Positions 36,038-46,113 of a stretch of 53,680 nt of DNA are shown here, one piece after another (within the stretch, counting starts at the first letter, position 1; each line of letters opens with the position of its first letter). The position numbers were made by a program, and so were the translations under genes. The notes under the pieces are model-generated. The model did no database searches, was not told where the DNA came from, and was given only the letters and a program-made list of their open reading frames with translations. Origin of the DNA: Lachnospiraceae bacterium (lineage in GTDB: Bacteria; Bacillota; Clostridia; Lachnospirales; Lachnospiraceae); the NCBI GenBank assembly GCA_017624115.1, contig JAGANQ010000023.1, positions 1 to 53,680 of the forward strand. The letters run 5' to 3'.

Positions 36038-36390
36038 AATTGAAGAAGCAAGATAAATTCAGAGAACAAAACGAGTACTGCCAGAGGTACATCACAGAGA
36101 GCCGGAGCTGCTGAGAACCGGTATGAAGGGCTGACAGGAATGGATTTGGGAGAAGCAAGGTGAAAGGGCATCCAAGTAGCTGACGCCGTTGCCCCACGTT
36201 ACAGGGGAGAGATATCAGGGAGGATTTCCTCGTATCAGAATGAGTTTATGAATTGGTGGCAGGGTATTTTCCGATTGGAAAGTACCCTTTTATTTTTAGT
36301 TTTGGACAGAAAGCTGCTGTTTCATAGAGAACAGGGGTGGCACCACGACACGCATCGTCCCCGGCATATGCCGGAGGCGGTGCGTTTTTT
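36038..36390 (+). promoter_or_regulatory. tRNA-Trp T-box leader with terminator
   Basis: The leader fills 35975-36430, where there is no gene. It holds a long Stem I with an AGTA near 36082 and the distal GCCGG/CCGG arm. The specifier reads UGG at 36141-36143, followed by a purine as usual, hence tryptophan. The conserved T-box AGGGGTGGCACCACG is at 36333-36347 and can pair with the CCA end of uncharged tRNA. The terminator stem runs from 36351 (CGCATCG, CCGGCATATGCCGG) to TTTTTT at 36385-36390. Uncharged tRNA-Trp should favour the antiterminator and switch the operon on. Confidence 0.93.
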
Positions 36391-36430
36391 ATGGCTAAAT
36401 AGCAGTATATAAAAAGAAAGGAAGGCTTGT

Positions 36431-37888
36431 ATGAAAACATTAACCTACGAAGAAACCAGACAATATGAGAAGGACTACACACTGGTTCCGATTGCCAGAG
36501 AAATCTATGCAGATGTTGTTACACCTATTACCCTGTTAAGAAAAATCGCGGCACTCGATAAGCAGTACTATTTACTGGAAAGTGTGGAGGGCGGTGAAAA
36601 GTGGGGACGCTATTCCTTCCTTGGATTTCAGCCGTTATTACAGCTTCTCTGCAAGAACGGTGAGGTGACGATTAAGAGCGGGGCTATCCGCACAAAGGTT
36701 CCGGGGGAGCCGATGGAAGCCTTAAGAAAGCTTCTTAAGGAATACCGGGCACCGAGAATTGCCGGGCTTCCGCCATTTGCCGGGGGCTTCGTCGGATATT
36801 TTGCATACGAGATGATTGGCTATGCAGAGCCGAAGCTTAAATTAAAGCAGAATGACTGCAATGATTATGATTTAATGCTGTTTGATAAGGTGATTGCCTA
36901 TGACCATCTGACTCAGAAAATCTGTGTCATTGTCAATGCCAGACTGGAGGACGGGGAACAGGGCTACCACGCAGCACTTTTAGAGATAGAAAAAATTATC
37001 CATATGGTGAATGATATGGCACCGCTTCCCAAAGCTCCGGCTGCGGAGGCACCGGAATTCATCTGCAATACCTCAAAGGAGCGTTACATTGAGATGGTAG
37101 AGCGGACAAAGCAGTATATCAGAGAGGGGGATATCTTTCAGGGGGTAATTTCAAGACGATTTGAGGCAGATTATAAAGGGAGTCTGTTAAATGCCTACCG
37201 TGTTCTGAGAACGACGAATCCATCCCCGTATATGTATTTTATCCAGAGCGATGATATGCAGATTGCCGGTGCTTCACCGGAGACTATGATTAAGCTGGTG
37301 GATGGAAAGCTTACAACCTTCCCGGTAGCGGGTACGAGAAAACGCGGCAGGACAGAGGAAGAGGATCTGGCTTTGGAGAAAGAGCTTTTGCAGGATGAAA
37401 AGGAGCTTGCCGAGCATAATATGTTAGTCGACCTTGCCAGAAATGATGTCGGGCGCATCGCCAGATATGGCAGTGTGGAAGTAGAAGAATATATGAAGAT
37501 TCATCGTTTCTCCAAGGTTATGCACATTGCTTCGACGGTCTGCGGACAGATCAGAGAGGATAAGGACGGCTGTGATACAGTGGCAGCGCTGCTTCCGGCG
37601 GGAACTCTTTCCGGGGCACCGAAGTTCCGTGCCTGTGAGATCATCGGAGAGATGGAGCCGGTGGCAAGAGGTGTCTACGGCGGGGCAATCGGATACCTTG
37701 ATTTATCCGGTAATCTTGATGTCTGCATCGCGATTCGTACAGCGGTGAAGCAGGGTAACAAGGTTTATGTGCAGGCGGGTGCCGGAATTGTGGCAGACAG
37801 TGTGCCGGAAAATGAATATGAGGAATGTGCAAATAAAGCAGGAGCAGTGATTGAGGCGATAAAGAGAGCAGGGGAGGTGGAGCTGTAA
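36431..37888 (+). CDS. trpE: anthranilate synthase component I
   Basis: Converts chorismate to anthranilate with ammonia from TrpG, 485 residues. The feedback-inhibition segment [16 protein letters not shown] is near residues 47-62, and the catalytic core has [55 protein letters not shown] and [11 protein letters not shown]. Ribosome site AAAGGAAGG precedes. The gene overlaps trpG by one base (TAATG). First gene behind the T-box. Confidence 0.96.
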   Translation: MKTLTYEETRQYEKDYTLVPIAREIYADVVTPITLLRKIAALDKQYYLLESVEGGEKWGRYSFLGFQPLLQLLCKNGEVTIKSGAIRTKVPGEPMEALRKLLKEYRAPRIAGLPPFAGGFVGYFAYEMIGYAEPKLKLKQNDCNDYDLMLFDKVIAYDHLTQKICVIVNARLEDGEQGYHAALLEIEKIIHMVNDMAPLPKAPAAEAPEFICNTSKERYIEMVERTKQYIREGDIFQGVISRRFEADYKGSLLNAYRVLRTTNPSPYMYFIQSDDMQIAGASPETMIKLVDGKLTTFPVAGTRKRGRTEEEDLALEKELLQDEKELAEHNMLVDLARNDVGRIARYGSVEVEEYMKIHRFSKVMHIASTVCGQIREDKDGCDTVAALLPAGTLSGAPKFRACEIIGEMEPVARGVYGGAIGYLDLSGNLDVCIAIRTAVKQGNKVYVQAGAGIVADSVPENEYEECANKAGAVIEAIKRAGEVEL

Positions 37889-38460
37889 TGATAGTATTGA
37901 TTGATAATTACGACAGCTTTTCTTATAATCTGGTACAGCTGATTGGAGGAATCGTAAAAGAGGAGATAAAGGTTATACGAAATGATGATATGACAGTAGA
38001 AGAGCTTATGAAAATGAAGCCTTCCCACATTATCCTTTCTCCAGGTCCGGGCAGACCTGCAGATGCAGGCATCTGTGAAGAGGTGGTAAAAAAGAGCAGG
38101 GGAGAGGTCCCGATACTGGGCGTGTGTCTGGGGCATCAGGGAATCTGCGAAGCCTTTGGTGCAACGATTACCTACGCGGAGCATCTGATGCACGGCAAGC
38201 AGAGTCTTATCAATCTTGAGCCGGACATTGACCTGTTTAAAGGGCTTCCAGAGCAGATCAGGGTGGCAAGATATCATTCACTGGTGGCAGACCCGCAGAC
38301 GATGCCGGATTGTCTGCAGGTGATAGCAAGAGATGCTGACCGTGGGGAAATCATGGCAGTAAAGCATAAGAAATATCCGATTTACGGACTGCAGTTTCAC
38401 CCGGAATCGGTGCTGACACCGCAGGGTGATGTGATGATGAGAAATTTCTTTGGATTATAA
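37888..38460 (+). CDS. trpG: anthranilate synthase glutamine amidotransferase
   Basis: Class I glutamine amidotransferase, 190 residues, which supplies ammonia to TrpE. The triad is Cys80 (LGVCLGHQGI), His171 and Glu173 (LQFHPESV). It is a stand-alone TrpG with no fused TrpD domain. It may also serve 4-amino-4-deoxychorismate synthesis, as such subunits do in some Firmicutes. trpC follows 11 bases later. Confidence 0.95.
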   Translation: MIVLIDNYDSFSYNLVQLIGGIVKEEIKVIRNDDMTVEELMKMKPSHIILSPGPGRPADAGICEEVVKKSRGEVPILGVCLGHQGICEAFGATITYAEHLMHGKQSLINLEPDIDLFKGLPEQIRVARYHSLVADPQTMPDCLQVIARDADRGEIMAVKHKKYPIYGLQFHPESVLTPQGDVMMRNFFGL

Positions 38461-38471
38461 GGAGCGGCGAT

Positions 38472-39251
38472 ATGATACTGGATGAGATTGTGGCAGATAA
38501 AAGAATACGGTTAAAAGAGCATAAAGCACGTATCAGCGAAGAAGAAATGAAGCGTCTGGCGCTTGCTTCCGAAAGAAAGAGCATCAGCTTTTATGGGGCA
38601 CTGGCAAAGGAAGGATTGTCGATTATCGGGGAATTTAAGAAGGCTTCGCCGAGCCTGGGAATTATCCAGAATAAGCTGGAGCTGACAGACCGTATTGACC
38701 AGTACAATGCTTCAGTGGATGCGATTTCCTGCCTGACGGAGGAAGATCATTTCCACGGAAATATGGAGTATTTAAAGCAGATAAGGCAGATTTCACCGCT
38801 GCCGGTACTGCGCAAGGATTTTACGATAGACCCTTATCAGATTTATGAGGCGAAGGTAATCGGAGCGGACGCGATTCTCCTGATAGCAGCGATTCTTACT
38901 GATGCACAGATGAAGGAGTATTATGAGCTGGCAGATAGCCTTGGACTGGACAGTCTGGTGGAGGTACATGATGAGGCTGAGATGGAGCGGGCACTTAAGC
39001 TTAAGGCAAAGATAATCGGAGTAAACAACCGGAATCTGAAGGATTTTACGATAAGCCTTGATACGACCAGGAGGCTGTCGGCAATGGTGGATGACAATAC
39101 CGTATTTGTATCGGAGAGCGGTGTGACGAGGACGGAGGATATTTATTTCCTGAAGGAATGCAAAGTGGATGCACTGTTAATCGGAAGAGCTTTCATGGAG
39201 GCGGAGAATCCAAAGGAGCTCGCCATGGAGTGGAAGAAGGTTTATCAGTGA
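38472..39251 (+). CDS. trpC: indole-3-glycerol phosphate synthase
   Basis: TIM-barrel enzyme, 259 residues, which closes the indole ring. Motifs: IIGEFKKASPSLG (catalytic Lys), VLRKDFTIDPYQIYEA, GADAILLIAAIL, GVNNRNLKDF and VSESGV. GGAGCGG precedes the ATG. It follows trpG directly, in the place where trpD normally intervenes, and overlaps trpF by one base (TGATG). Confidence 0.96.
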   Translation: MILDEIVADKRIRLKEHKARISEEEMKRLALASERKSISFYGALAKEGLSIIGEFKKASPSLGIIQNKLELTDRIDQYNASVDAISCLTEEDHFHGNMEYLKQIRQISPLPVLRKDFTIDPYQIYEAKVIGADAILLIAAILTDAQMKEYYELADSLGLDSLVEVHDEAEMERALKLKAKIIGVNNRNLKDFTISLDTTRRLSAMVDDNTVFVSESGVTRTEDIYFLKECKVDALLIGRAFMEAENPKELAMEWKKVYQ

Positions 39252-39859
39252 TGGTGAAGGTGAAGATATGCGGGCTTACGGATAAAGGGGAGTCGGAGCT
39301 TCTCAACCGATACGGTGCAGATTACGCCGGAGTAGTTCTGTTTTATCCAAAGAGCAAACGCAACATGACGATAGAGGCAGCGAAGGAGATTATCAGCGCA
39401 TTAAGACCGGAGATAAAAAAGGTTGCCGTGATGGTATCACCGAATCTTATGCAGGTAAGAGCGTGCAAGGAGGCAGGCTTTGATTATATCCAGGTGCATG
39501 GGGAGTGCCGGGAGGAAATCCTTGAGCAGGAGCTGCTTCCGGTATTTCTGGCGGCGAATGTGTGCGACAGAGTTGAAGCAACGGCAGAGCATGAGCATAT
39601 CGCAGGATATGTCTTTGACGGAAAGCTGCCGGGAAACGGAGAGGTATTTGACTGGGAGCTCTTGAAAAGCTTTGACAGAAGAGGCAGGCTTTTGATGCTT
39701 GCAGGAGGCTTAAATGCTTCAAATGTCACAGAGGGAATTCGTTTGCTGCAGCCGGATATTGTTGATGTATCAAGCGGAGTAGAGAATGAGAATGGCATTG
39801 GTAAGAACGCGGAAAGAGTGAGGGAATTTATCGAGGCAGTACGGAAGGCAGAGGGATAA
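39251..39859 (+). CDS. trpF: phosphoribosylanthranilate isomerase
   Basis: TIM-barrel isomerase, 202 residues from the ATG at 39251, which overlaps the trpC stop. The catalytic Cys7 is in KICGLT, then GADYAGVVLFYPKSKRN, FDYIQVHG, and the catalytic Asp in YVFDGKLPG. The end LAGGLNASNV and VDVSSGVE is typical. A usable substrate still requires TrpD, which this operon lacks. Confidence 0.95.
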   Translation: MVKVKICGLTDKGESELLNRYGADYAGVVLFYPKSKRNMTIEAAKEIISALRPEIKKVAVMVSPNLMQVRACKEAGFDYIQVHGECREEILEQELLPVFLAANVCDRVEATAEHEHIAGYVFDGKLPGNGEVFDWELLKSFDRRGRLLMLAGGLNASNVTEGIRLLQPDIVDVSSGVENENGIGKNAERVREFIEAVRKAEG

Positions 39860-39910
39860 AGAAGGCTTTGGGAGAAAAAGCTTTCATAGAAAAAGAAAAC
39901 GGAGGAAAGT

Positions 39911-41095
39911 ATGATGGAAAAATATTATGGAGAATTTGGCGGACAGTATGTGTCGGAGTCATTGATGAATACATTGAAGGAGCTGGAGACAGCCTTTGAG
40001 GAGGCAATTCATGACCCGAAGTTCTGGGAAGAATATAATTATTATATGAAAGAGTATGTGGGCAGAGAGAATCCGCTGTATTTTGCAGAGCGTCTGACGG
40101 AAAAGTATGGTCCGAAGATTTATCTTAAGCGAGAGGATTTAAACCACACTGGAGCACACAAGATTAACAATGTAATCGGACAGCTGCTCTTAGCGAAGCG
40201 TATGGGTAAGACGAAGGTTATCGCAGAGACAGGCGCGGGACAGCATGGTGTGGCTACTGCGACAGGAGCGGCGCTGTTTAACATGGAATGCCGTGTATTT
40301 ATGGGAACAGAGGACATTGAGCGGCAGGCGTTAAATGTGTTCCGTATGGAAATGCTTGGGGCGACCGTCGTACCTGTTACTTCAGGAAGCTGTACCTTAA
40401 AGGATGCCACGAACGAGGCGATTCGTACCTGGGCAAAGGACGCAGAGGACACCTTCTACGTTATTGGTTCTGCGGTAGGCCCGCATCCATATCCGAAGAT
40501 GGTGAAGGAATTTCAGCGCATTATCAGTACAGAAGCAAAGCGTCAGATTCTGGAGAAGGAGGGAAGGCTTCCAGATGCAGTGGTTGCCTGCTGCGGTGGC
40601 GGTTCCAATTCTATCGGTATGTTTGCTGATTTTATCGAGGAAAAGGACGTGCGTCTCATAGGTGTCGAGGCAGCGGGTCTTGGTATTGAGACAGGAAAGC
40701 ATGCCAGTGCCATGGCAATCGGCATGCCGGGTGTTCTTCATGGCATGAAGTCATATCTTTTGCAGGATGAGGACGGAAATGTGCAAATTGCTCATTCGAT
40801 TTCGGCAGGGCTGGATTATCCGGGAGTAGGGCCGGAGCATGCGTATCTGCGTGCAACAGGCAGGGCAGAATATGTATCGATAACCGATAAGGAAGCAATG
40901 GATGCACTGATGGAGCTTTGCAGGCTGGAGGGTATTATTCCGGCGATTGAAAGTGCGCATGCACTGGCACATGTATTTAAGATGGCAAAGACGATGACAA
41001 AGGATCAGATTATCGTTATGTGCCTGTCAGGACGCGGTGACAAGGATGTGCATACGGTAGCGGCTTACTTAAAGGGTGAGGATTGCAATAAATAA
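39911..41095 (+). CDS. trpB: tryptophan synthase beta chain
   Basis: PLP enzyme of 394 residues that joins indole and serine. The PLP lysine is Lys84 in HTGAHKINN, the phosphate loop is [10 protein letters not shown], and [11 protein letters not shown] is present. This is the TrpB1 type, which pairs with TrpA. ATG 39911 has GGAGG 5 bases upstream; ATG 39914 is equally possible. Confidence 0.97.
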   Translation: MMEKYYGEFGGQYVSESLMNTLKELETAFEEAIHDPKFWEEYNYYMKEYVGRENPLYFAERLTEKYGPKIYLKREDLNHTGAHKINNVIGQLLLAKRMGKTKVIAETGAGQHGVATATGAALFNMECRVFMGTEDIERQALNVFRMEMLGATVVPVTSGSCTLKDATNEAIRTWAKDAEDTFYVIGSAVGPHPYPKMVKEFQRIISTEAKRQILEKEGRLPDAVVACCGGGSNSIGMFADFIEEKDVRLIGVEAAGLGIETGKHASAMAIGMPGVLHGMKSYLLQDEDGNVQIAHSISAGLDYPGVGPEHAYLRATGRAEYVSITDKEAMDALMELCRLEGIIPAIESAHALAHVFKMAKTMTKDQIIVMCLSGRGDKDVHTVAAYLKGEDCNK

Positions 41096-41142
41096 GAATT
41101 TTGTAGGAAAAAGGGATAGATCAATAAATGGAGGATAAGAAC

Positions 41143-41937
41143 ATGTCAAACCGTATTGAAGAGAGATTAAAGCAGCTTCAGGAGAAAAAGGAAAAAGCAT
41201 TTATCACATATATGACGGCAGGACTTCCTGATATGGAGGGAACAAAGGAGATTATCAGGGCGCAGGAGGAAGCGGGAACAGATATTATTGAACTGGGTAT
41301 TCCGTTTTCAGACCCGATTGCAGACGGCCCAGTGATTCAGCAGGCATCCTATGAGTCGATTCAGAAGGGTACGAATCTGAAAAAGGTATTTGCAATGGTG
41401 GAGGAGCTGAGAAAGGATTGTCAGGTTCCGCTTGTATTTATGATGTATTATAATACAGTACTTTACTATGGACTGGAAGCTTTTGCAAAGAAATGTGCAG
41501 ACTGTGGCGTGGACGGACTGATTATACCGGATTTACCGTTTGAGGAGCAGGGAGAGCTTCAGGCAGCGCTTGATAAGACTGAGGGAGCACCGCTTTTGCT
41601 GCAGCTCGTGTCTCCGGTATCAAAGGACAGAATCCCAATGCTGTTAGAGAACGCGAGGGGCTTTGTCTACTGTGTGTCTTCCATGGGAGTGACCGGACAG
41701 GCAGCCGATTTCCACAAAAATGTAGCCTCTTATTTGCAGCAGGTAAAGAGTGTTTCGAAGATTCCAGTGATGATGGGGTTTGGCATCCGGCAGGCTGCAG
41801 ATGTGGAGAAATTCGGAGATTATATTGATGGAGCAATCGTTGGTTCCCATTTTATTAAGCTGATGAAGGAATGTAATTACGATAAAACAGTGATACAGGA
41901 GTATATCCGTACTTTCAAAAAAGAAATGAATGCGTAA
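41143..41937 (+). CDS. trpA: tryptophan synthase alpha chain
   Basis: Cleaves indole-3-glycerol phosphate and passes indole to TrpB. It has 264 residues from ATG 41143; GGAGG lies 8 bases upstream, overlapping an earlier in-frame ATG at 41128. Catalytic Glu50 and Asp61 are in ELGIPFSDPIADGP, then GVDGLIIPDLPFEE and GFGIRQAADV. Last gene of the operon, followed at once by a terminator. Confidence 0.96.
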   Translation: MSNRIEERLKQLQEKKEKAFITYMTAGLPDMEGTKEIIRAQEEAGTDIIELGIPFSDPIADGPVIQQASYESIQKGTNLKKVFAMVEELRKDCQVPLVFMMYYNTVLYYGLEAFAKKCADCGVDGLIIPDLPFEEQGELQAALDKTEGAPLLLQLVSPVSKDRIPMLLENARGFVYCVSSMGVTGQAADFHKNVASYLQQVKSVSKIPVMMGFGIRQAADVEKFGDYIDGAIVGSHFIKLMKECNYDKTVIQEYIRTFKKEMNA

Positions 41938-41943
41938 TAACAG

Positions 41944-41980
41944 AAAGCTGCCGCATGTATGCTAAATGTGGCAGCTTTTT
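41944..41980. terminator. terminator between convergent trp and exporter operons
   Basis: AAGCTGCC(G)CA pairs with TG(T)GGCAGCTT, followed by TTTTT; AAA on the 5' side gives some function for the minus strand. Confidence 0.85.
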
Positions 41981-41989
41981 GGTTATTAG

Positions 41990-43804
41990 CTACGTGGCGT
42001 TTCCGGCAAACTGTGTCATATACAGCTCATAGTAGCGGCCCTTCTGGCGCATCAGTTCTTCGTGGCTGCCGCTTTCAACGATGCTTCCGCTGTCCATAAC
42101 GACGATGCAGTCGGCATCCTGAATCGTAGACAGACGGTGGGCGATAATTAGGCTGGTGCGGTTTTCCATGAGCTTTACCATGGCATCCTGGATGTGCTTC
42201 TCTGTTCGTGTGTCGACACTGGAGGTAGCTTCATCGAGAATCAGAATCTTAGGGCTTGCCAGAAATGCTCTGGCAATAGAAAGAAGCTGTCGCTGACCCT
42301 GAGAAAGATTAAGACCGGACGGTGTAAGCTCTGTGTCATAACCATTGACAAGGTGTGAAATCATGCCATGGCAGTTGTTCATTTTCGCTGCCTCTTCAAC
42401 CTGTGCATCTGTGGCATCTTCTCTGGAATATTTCAGGTTATTCTTTACGGTATCGGCAAAGAGCACAGTATCCTGTAAAACGATAGCCGTATTTTTTCTG
42501 AGCTCTCTGCAGTCAATATCCTTGATATTAACACCGTCAATTAAAATTTCCCCGCTGTCGATATCATAAAAGCGCATAAGCAGATTTACAACCGTTGTCT
42601 TTCCGCTTCCTGTAGCGCCTACCAGGGCGACCTTGTGACCGGCTCTTACCTCCAGATTAAAGTCGCGCAGAACCTGTTTACCCGGCACATAGGAGAAATT
42701 GACATTTTTAAAGGTAATGACACCCGTCGCATTCTCCATGTTTTCTGTTCCGGATTTGTCCTCGCACTCCTCGTCCATGATGGCAAAGACACGTTCTGCA
42801 CCCGCAATCGCGGTCTGTATCTGTCCGTAAATCTGAGCAAGCTCGTCAATAGGACGTCCGAATTGCTTGGCATAGATTATGAAGGCCGAGATAACACCGA
42901 TGGAAATGACGCCACTGATGGCGAAATATCCGCCGAATGCAGCGATAATTACGAAGCCGATGTTATTGATGACATTCATTACGGGTCCCATGGAGCCGCC
43001 GAGAATTTCCGCAATGATGCCGGTCTTTGTCAAATCATCTGAGGTTTTATTGAATTCTGCGATAACAGCTTCCTGACGGTTATAGGCGACAACTGTTTTA
43101 TAGCCGCTTATCATCTCTTCTACCGTACCGTTGAGACTGCCCAGCAGAACCTGACGCTTCCGGTAGAATTTCCTCATGGCACTGGAAAGAAATTTTGTTG
43201 CTGCGATGGTAAGGATAACCGTAGCGCAGGAGAGCAGTGTAAGCTGTGGGCAGAAGTAAAGCATCATCAGTACCGTTCCGATAATGGTAAGGATACCGGA
43301 GACAAGGGAGCTCAGGGATTGGGAAACGGTATTGGAAATATTCTCCACATCATTCGTCATACGGCTCATAATATCGCCATGTGAGTGACTGTCGAGATAG
43401 CGGATGGGAAGATTGACGATTTTGTCAAATAAATCCTCACGCATCCGTTTCACAATACTCTGGCTTAGCATCGCACTGAGTCTGCTCTGGAACAACGTGC
43501 AGAGGCTGTGAATCCCGTACACAATCAGCATAAGGATTAAAATGCCGGACAGTTCATTAAAGTGTCCCTCCGAGATTTTGTCGATGGCCTGACTTTGCAG
43601 ATTAGGCGCATAGACAGAGCATAATACGACGATAACAACAGCCACAAGCAGACATACCAGCATTTTCTTTTCTGCCGCAAAGTACATGGCAAGTCTTTTT
43701 AATGTCTTTTTTCCTTCCTTTGGCTTTTCAACAGCCTGACGGTCTTTGGGACCGCGGGTGCCGGGAAGCTTGTAATTGCTGAGAGACTGATTATTGTTAG
43801 CCAT
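41990..43804 (-). CDS. ABC exporter half-transporter, canonical ATP site
   Basis: A 604-residue half-transporter: six-helix exporter domain (about residues 30-320) and an ATPase domain. Walker A GATGSGKTT, signature LSQGQRQLLSIARA, Walker B ILILDEATSSVD with catalytic Glu, and switch IIAHRLST are complete. The start at 43804 has GGAGG 8 bases upstream and overlaps the partner gene by 8 bases. It should form a heterodimer with the upstream gene product and export a drug, lipid or peptide; the substrate is unknown. Third gene of the MarR operon. Confidence 0.9.
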   Translation of the reverse strand: MANNNQSLSNYKLPGTRGPKDRQAVEKPKEGKKTLKRLAMYFAAEKKMLVCLLVAVVIVVLCSVYAPNLQSQAIDKISEGHFNELSGILILMLIVYGIHSLCTLFQSRLSAMLSQSIVKRMREDLFDKIVNLPIRYLDSHSHGDIMSRMTNDVENISNTVSQSLSSLVSGILTIIGTVLMMLYFCPQLTLLSCATVILTIAATKFLSSAMRKFYRKRQVLLGSLNGTVEEMISGYKTVVAYNRQEAVIAEFNKTSDDLTKTGIIAEILGGSMGPVMNVINNIGFVIIAAFGGYFAISGVISIGVISAFIIYAKQFGRPIDELAQIYGQIQTAIAGAERVFAIMDEECEDKSGTENMENATGVITFKNVNFSYVPGKQVLRDFNLEVRAGHKVALVGATGSGKTTVVNLLMRFYDIDSGEILIDGVNIKDIDCRELRKNTAIVLQDTVLFADTVKNNLKYSREDATDAQVEEAAKMNNCHGMISHLVNGYDTELTPSGLNLSQGQRQLLSIARAFLASPKILILDEATSSVDTRTEKHIQDAMVKLMENRTSLIIAHRLSTIQDADCIVVMDSGSIVESGSHEELMRQKGRYYELYMTQFAGNAT

Positions 43805-45539
43805 CGATTTCACCTCCATTTTTCAACTGTGAATTGTAAATATCCTGATAGATACTGCTTTCGGCAAGCAGCTCCTGATGCGTTCCGCAGGCGGCGATAC
43901 TGCCGTTTTCCAGTACGATAATGCGGTCGGCATCCTTAACTGATGCAATTCTCTGAGCAATCATAATCGTGGTTACAGAAGAGTGATGTTTGCGCAGTGC
44001 TTCATAAAGTCTGGCTTCTGTCTTTAAATCCAGCGCACTGGTGGAATCATCAAAAATAAGAATCTCTGCATTTTTGAGAACAGCACGGCTGATAGCAAGG
44101 CGCTGCTTCTGACCGCCGGAGAGACTGGTACCTCCCTGCGTAACAGCACTCTGCATACCTTCAGGACGCGTCTCTATAAATTCCATAGCCTGTGCTGTTT
44201 CAGCTGCCTGAATCAGCATATCATCAGTTGCGTCAGGATTACCCCAGCGGATATTTTCGCAGATGCTGGTGCTGAAGATTTCACTTTTCTGCAGGGCAAT
44301 GGCAATTTTATCGCGCAATTTGGAAAGTGAATATTCTTTTACATCGACATCATCAACCAGAATTTGTCCCTCAGTTACGTCAAAGAACCGGGGAATCAGA
44401 TTGACGAGACTGGATTTGCCGCAGCCGGTGGAGCCGAGGATAGCCAGCGTTTCGCCCGGATGTATGGTGAGATTGATATGGTTGAGAATCAGCTTGTCGC
44501 GCATGCCCGGATAAGCAAAGGATACATTGCGGAATTCCACTTTTCCCCTGACATCTGTTTTTCCGTCAAAGCTGCCGTCTGTAATTGTAGGTGTGCAGAC
44601 AAGAATCTCGTTGATACGGCGCCCGGAGGCAACACCACGGGAGACCGTCTGGAAAATCATCGTCATACGCATGACAGCATTCAGTATCTGGGAGACATAT
44701 GTAATGGCAGCCATGACATTTCCAGGGGTAGCGGAGCCTGCCTGTACTTCCAGTGCACCTATCTTGATGACAGCGGCAATGGAGATATTTAAAATAATGT
44801 TCATAATCGGCGTCATATAGGAGAAGAGCAGCAGTACATCAAGCTGAGTCTTTACCAGAGAGCCGTTTGCTTCACTGAAGCGCTTCTGTTCGTAATCTTC
44901 ACGGACATATGCTTTTATTACGCGGGAGCCTGAGACGTTTTCCTGCATAACATTGTTGACACGGTCAAGCTTTGCCTGAAGCACGGAAAACATAGGGTTT
45001 GCCTTTGAGATGAAAAATATGACACAAATAATGACAAACGGAAGTGCACAGGCGATGACAATGCCGAAGCTTAAATCCAGTGTCAGCATACAGACAATTC
45101 CTCCCGCGAATAGCAGGAAGGTACGGACAAATCCGCGGATACACTGTGTTACCAGATTCTGCAGCTGGGTAATGTCGTTGGTGACACGGGTAATTAAGGA
45201 GCCGGTGGAAAAGGTATTGGTCTGCTCAAAGGAGAGCGACATAATCTTCTCAAAGGCATCCTTGCGGATGTCATTGCCAAAGTTCTGACTGCAGAGATTG
45301 GCAAAGATACCGGACATAACGCCGCAGAAGCAGCCAAGTGTTACCAGAACAATCATTTTAAGACCGGTAGTGATAATAAGATTCAGATTACCGACATTAT
45401 TGTTGGACAGCCCCAGCACACCCTCGTCAATGATGGTGCTCATAAGACGTGGCTGAAGTAAATCCATCGACACCTCGCCCACCATAAAAAGCGGGGCAAG
45501 AAGTGCGAAGAACCAGTATTTTTTCATATAATTCAGCAT
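43797..45539 (-). CDS. ABC exporter half-transporter, degenerate ATP site
   Basis: A 580-residue half-transporter with six membrane helices and an ATPase domain. Walker A GSTGCGKSS and signature LSGGQKQRLAISRA are normal. Walker B reads ILIFDDSTSALD, so the catalytic Glu is Asp, and the switch His is Gln (IAQRIAS). This is the asymmetry known from heterodimeric exporters such as BmrCD and TM287/288, where one site binds but barely hydrolyses ATP. AAGGAGGA precedes the ATG, and the start overlaps the MarR stop by 7 bases. Confidence 0.9.
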   Translation of the reverse strand: MLNYMKKYWFFALLAPLFMVGEVSMDLLQPRLMSTIIDEGVLGLSNNNVGNLNLIITTGLKMIVLVTLGCFCGVMSGIFANLCSQNFGNDIRKDAFEKIMSLSFEQTNTFSTGSLITRVTNDITQLQNLVTQCIRGFVRTFLLFAGGIVCMLTLDLSFGIVIACALPFVIICVIFFISKANPMFSVLQAKLDRVNNVMQENVSGSRVIKAYVREDYEQKRFSEANGSLVKTQLDVLLLFSYMTPIMNIILNISIAAVIKIGALEVQAGSATPGNVMAAITYVSQILNAVMRMTMIFQTVSRGVASGRRINEILVCTPTITDGSFDGKTDVRGKVEFRNVSFAYPGMRDKLILNHINLTIHPGETLAILGSTGCGKSSLVNLIPRFFDVTEGQILVDDVDVKEYSLSKLRDKIAIALQKSEIFSTSICENIRWGNPDATDDMLIQAAETAQAMEFIETRPEGMQSAVTQGGTSLSGGQKQRLAISRAVLKNAEILIFDDSTSALDLKTEARLYEALRKHHSSVTTIMIAQRIASVKDADRIIVLENGSIAACGTHQELLAESSIYQDIYNSQLKNGGEIDG

Positions 45540-46036
45540 ATTGTTCCTCCTTCATTTCTGCTGCAGTTATTTGTGTTTTCAGGAAAATCATCAGCACTGG
45601 CCGGTTTTCTGTGCTGGAACAGCGACTGTTCGAAATGGTCTTTCCAGTCTATCAAAAGCTTTGAAAGCAGATAAAAGAGCTGCTGCTGTTCCTGCCTGCT
45701 TAATGCTTCGAAGAGAATACGTTCTTCTTCCTGCAGATGAAGAGTAGTTTCCAAACAGGTTTGGATGCCCTTCTCTGTGATTCGAATCATAATATTCCGG
45801 CGATCCTCAGGGTGCTTTTGGCGTAATATCAGACCTTCGGTTTCCATCTTGCGCACGATTTCACTGAGAGAACCCGATTTGATATCAAGAATATCCTGAA
45901 GCTGCCGCTGGGACATTTCTCCGTGCTCATATAACAGACGAAGAATGCGCGTCTGTCCCCGTTTCCCGCCCCTGCGGTGGTACAGAAAATGACCGCAGAG
46001 CTCCATCAATGACAGTAGTTCTTTGTTTTCTCCCAT
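45533..46036 (-). CDS. MarR-family repressor of the exporter operon
   Basis: A 167-residue winged-helix protein: recognition part SQRQLQDILDIKSGSLSEIVRKME (residues 42-65), wing HPEDRRNIMIRITEKG (about 75-90), and flanking dimer helices. It heads the operon MarR-exporter-exporter, with overlapping genes. Its promoter is bracketed by two matching palindromes, so self-repression is likely, released by an exported compound. AAGGAGAA lies before the ATG. It does not look like FabT, and its putative site differs from the FASII operator. Confidence 0.9.
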   Translation of the reverse strand: MGENKELLSLMELCGHFLYHRRGGKRGQTRILRLLYEHGEMSQRQLQDILDIKSGSLSEIVRKMETEGLILRQKHPEDRRNIMIRITEKGIQTCLETTLHLQEEERILFEALSRQEQQQLFYLLSKLLIDWKDHFEQSLFQHRKPASADDFPENTNNCSRNEGGTIC

Positions 46037-46113
46037 AATAATTCTCCTTTTATAAAATCAAATCAAGGTCAAAAGGTCTTTGCCCCACATCATGTTGCTG
46101 GACAGATATAAAA

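Noticed and set aside
37888..39251. TrpG-TrpD fusion or TrpD hidden in another frame
   Set aside because: trpG ends after the amidotransferase motifs and only 11 bases separate it from trpC; no TrpD motif such as GTGGD was seen.
45533..46036. The MarR gene as the missing FabT
   Set aside because: It is embedded in the exporter operon, and the palindromes at its own promoter (AAGGTACCTT) differ wholly from the FASII site (TTTGATTATCAAA).
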